The notes under the pieces were generated by a model. It made no database searches, was not told the origin of the DNA, and was given only the letters and a program-made list of their open reading frames with translations. From contig CALFRR010000123.1 in assembly GCA_937919435.1 (NCBI GenBank), positions 1 to 6,791 of the forward strand: a DNA stretch of 6,791 bases, in the 5' to 3' direction. This document shows positions 6,737 to 6,791 of the stretch, piece by piece. The stretch is from an uncultured Alphaproteobacteria bacterium (GTDB lineage Bacteria; Pseudomonadota; Alphaproteobacteria; Rhizobiales; Ancalomicrobiaceae). Within the stretch, counting starts at the first letter, position 1; every line of letters starts with the position of its first letter. Made by a program: the position numbers and the translations under genes.

Positions 6737-6791
6737 TCTTCGAAAGGAACAGACAGATGAAGTTCTCCGCTCTCGCCCTCACCGCCGCCGT
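6737..6791 (+). repeat. 55-bp direct repeat, unit b (copy 3 leader and start)
   Basis: Identical to 6456-6510 at every base and truncated by the window end. Shared identity across the untranslated leader as well as coding bases argues for recent duplication or conversion and not only protein-level constraint. Confidence 0.9.
6757..6791 (+). CDS. Small exported protein, array copy 3, cut by window edge
   Basis: Only the start codon and about 11 further codons are present (MKFSALALTAAV), identical to the signal-peptide start of copy 2. The ribosome-binding leader GAAAGGAACAGACAG is also identical. The array therefore continues to the right of the window. Whether the core and tail follow cannot be seen. 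Confidence 0.8.
   Translation, partial: MKFSALALTAA

Overview
The window reads as a chromosomal segment of a very GC-rich alphaproteobacterium, most likely Hyphomicrobiales (Rhizobiales). The grounds are the gene order dgt–argS–SPOR-family protein with erpA divergent, the close match of the ArgS and Dgt proteins to what I recall of that order, and strong G/C bias at third codon positions. Genus cannot be fixed from this sequence.

Layout. Positions 1-4512 are a minus-strand block read from right to left: dgt (dGTP triphosphohydrolase-like HD protein), argS (arginyl-tRNA synthetase), then a proline-rich single-pass membrane protein of the SPOR family that runs off the left edge before its C-terminal domain. 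The dgt frame is interrupted by one in-frame TAG at 3664-3666, with the frame conserved on both sides. Position 4513-4653 is a compact divergent control region for dgt and erpA with possible overlapping -10 elements. erpA (A-type Fe-S carrier, plus strand) ends 62 bp from the end of a convergent gene for an exported trypsin-fold serine protease (5061-5915, minus), with a small hairpin between them.

From 5916 to the right edge the DNA looks accessory. A 288-bp divergent intergenic region carries three TCAC-led direct repeats at exactly 11-bp spacing, a layout typical of OmpR/PhoB-type response-regulator sites. It is followed by a tandem array of at least three paralogous genes for small exported proteins of about 70-76 aa. 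They share a signal peptide and a mature core (YWKAGD...QQTAAPVVEGRQAAP) but have different C-terminal tails. The third copy is cut by the window edge and starts with 55 nt identical to the second copy.

The left half is housekeeping: nucleotide pool control, translation, cell-envelope/division and Fe-S assembly. The right half pairs an exported protease with a divergent, possibly signal-controlled array of unrecognised secreted peptides. The array and the interrupted dgt are the parts most worth checking.
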